DNA from: Candidatus Accumulibacter regalis
Lineage (GTDB): Bacteria > Pseudomonadota > Gammaproteobacteria > Burkholderiales > Rhodocyclaceae
Assembly: GCA_000585075.1 (NCBI GenBank)
Contig: JEMY01000011.1
Coordinates: 378-42,624, forward strand
Direction: 5' to 3'
Length of the DNA stretch: 42,247 nt
Shown here: positions 41,275-42,247 of the stretch, piece after piece
How the letters are laid out: every line of letters begins with the position of its first letter
Numbering within the stretch: position 1 is the first letter of the stretch
The notes under the pieces: generated by a model
The model's input: the letters and a program-made list of their open reading frames with translations, nothing else
Database searches by the model: none
Told to the model about the DNA's origin: nothing
Position numbers and translations under genes: made by a program

Positions 41275-41301
41275 GAAATGCGCCCCGTAAAGTCGCATTT
41301 C
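41275..41301 (+). promoter_or_regulatory. Conjugation-operon palindrome, copy 3 (perfect)
   Basis: GAAATGCG, an 11-bp spacer, then CGCATTTC form a perfect 8-bp inverted repeat. It lies 41 bp before traW, in the 99-bp gap after traI. This is the best copy of the three-site family and suggests traW starts its own transcript. Confidence 0.75.
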
Positions 41302-41341
41302 GAAATCCACAGCCGCCGACGGCAGACCAGAATCGATTCCC

Positions 41342-41971
41342 ATGTCGATTCAAGCCCCACTGCCGTTCTTCGCCCTGCTGCTCGCCGCTTCGATGCCCAT
41401 CGCGCACGCGGACGATCTCGGTGTCGTCGGGCCGACCTACGACATTGCAGAGCCGGATCTGCTGGACGTCATCGAGTCACGTCTCAAATACATGGAGAAG
41501 ACCGGCGAACTCGCCCGGAAACAGAACGAACACCGCGATCGCGTCGTTGCTGCCGTCGAGAAACCCAGACCCGTCGACGGCCTCAAGGCCACCGTCACCC
41601 GGCGCCGCTTCTTCATCGACCCGACGTGGATCCTCGACCACGACATCCGTAATGCCGACGGAGCGATCATTTTCGCGCGCGGACTAAGGGTGAATCCTCT
41701 CGACCACGTTTCCCTTCGCGAACGACTCATCTTCTTTGACGGGCGGGATCGCCGCCAGGTCGCCTTTGCGCAAGAGGCGCTGGCGAGCCCCGAGGGGGGC
41801 GCCAAACCCATCCTGGTCGCCGGTGAGCCCCTGGCGCTAATGCGCTCGTGGAAACGCCGCGTCTTCTACGACCAGGGCGGCAGCTTGAGCCGCCGCCTGG
41901 GCATTCGTCAGGTACCGGCGGTGGTCAGCCAGGAAGGCAAGAGGCTAAGGGTCGATGAAGTGCGTCCGTAA
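41342..41971 (+). CDS. traW: Conjugal transfer protein TraW
   Basis: The 209-residue product has a signal peptide ending PIAHA, then the TraW landmarks: LGVVGPTYDIAEPDLLDVIESRL, RRRFFIDPTWILDHDIRNADG, GLRVNPLDHVSLRERLIFFDG and the C-terminal RRLGIRQVPAVVSQEG. TraW is a periplasmic pilus-assembly factor working with TraU, TraF and TraH. It overlaps traU by 17 bp, so the two are coupled. Confidence 0.95.
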   Translation: MSIQAPLPFFALLLAASMPIAHADDLGVVGPTYDIAEPDLLDVIESRLKYMEKTGELARKQNEHRDRVVAAVEKPRPVDGLKATVTRRRFFIDPTWILDHDIRNADGAIIFARGLRVNPLDHVSLRERLIFFDGRDRRQVAFAQEALASPEGGAKPILVAGEPLALMRSWKRRVFYDQGGSLSRRLGIRQVPAVVSQEGKRLRVDEVRP

Positions 41972-42247
41972 GTGCCTCCTGTTGTTCGTCTTGGCGGTGG
42001 CGATTGGGCGTAGCGGGCCTGCCTTGGCATCGCCGACCTGCACCGGCCGCTTCGCCAATCCGATCACCGATATCTGTTGGCGCTGCATGCTGCCGATCCG
42101 CTTCGGCGGCCTCGATCTGCTGTCCATGGGGCAGGAAGACACGCCGAATCCCGGGGGCTCACTGCTTTGTGCTTGCCCCTCCCAATTGCGCGTGGGTTTC
42201 AAGGTGAGCTTTTGGGAACCGGTGAGGCGAGTCGATGTGGTGCGTCG
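41955..42247 (+). CDS. traU: Conjugal transfer protein TraU (3' partial)
   Basis: The first 97 residues are present and the frame runs off the right edge. A signal peptide (LLLFVLAVAIGRSGPALA) is followed by the TraU hallmark GRFANPITDICWRCMLPIRFGG and a Cys pair in LLCACPSQ. TraU is needed for mating-pair formation and DNA transfer. traN and trbC would be expected downstream, outside the window. Confidence 0.95.
   Translation, partial: MKCVRKCLLLFVLAVAIGRSGPALASPTCTGRFANPITDICWRCMLPIRFGGLDLLSMGQEDTPNPGGSLLCACPSQLRVGFKVSFWEPVRRVDVVR

Noticed and set aside
1-42247. tRNA, rRNA and CRISPR arrays, and tRNA-type attachment sites
   Set aside because: No cloverleaf-like T-loop sequence, rRNA segment or regularly spaced short repeat was found on reading through both strands.

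Overview
The window reads as a GC-rich proteobacterial replicon carrying an F-type/MOBH conjugative element with a variable cargo region inside it. A betaproteobacterium is the likeliest host. This is inferred from a PEP-CTERM protein next to a cohesin/dockerin surface protein, a SapC-family gene, and integron attI-like sites close to the class 1/betaproteobacterial type. No rRNA or tRNA gene is visible to confirm it.

Layout: (1) 1-4.6 kb holds surface proteins: the 3' end of a large modular cadherin-like/PKD/cohesin-dockerin protein, a short PEP-CTERM cohesin-like protein, and a SapC-family protein. (2) 4.8-18.7 kb is one tightly packed plus-strand conjugation operon: lytic transglycosylase, OmpA-like lipoprotein, small membrane protein, pilin-like protein, traL, traE, traK, traB, dsbC, traV, traC, trbI-like, traF, traH, traG. 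(3) 18.7-20.4 kb is a minus-strand pair of unknown genes, one with an HEAAH zincin-like motif. (4) 21-34 kb is an island flanked by inverted copies of a repeat of about 140 bp. It holds an integrase-less integron remnant (two attI-like sites, two attC sites, cassette genes), an HhH-like orphan, a three-gene minus-strand operon (nucleosidase-NACHT protein, B12-binding-type radical SAM protein, Nudix hydrolase), and a DUF262 + HEPN pair. (5) 34.2-38.2 kb is a minus-strand accessory run: unknown gene, SRAP/YedK, DUF6794, thermonuclease, two unknown genes, YbjQ-like membrane protein. (6) 38.3 kb to the end resumes conjugation genes on the plus strand: TraF-type signal peptidase, a small gene, the MOBH relaxase traI, traW, and the start of traU.

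The left and right conjugation blocks belong to one system: traW and traU are absent from the left operon and present on the right. A 27-bp palindrome, GAAATGCG-N11-CGCATTTC or a close variant, lies about 38-41 bp upstream of the first gene of each of the three conjugation transcription units (4.84, 38.29 and 41.28 kb). This suggests a shared operator or activator site co-ordinating pilus assembly and DNA processing. traD, traN and trbC are not seen; they may lie beyond the right edge.

The most interesting candidate system is the minus-strand operon at 25.56-30.69 kb. A NACHT (STAND) NTPase with an N-terminal purine-nucleosidase-like domain is translationally coupled to a B12-binding-type radical SAM enzyme and followed by a Nudix hydrolase. 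The first gene resembles known antiphage sensor-effectors. The coupling to a radical SAM enzyme and a Nudix hydrolase is not one I recognise.
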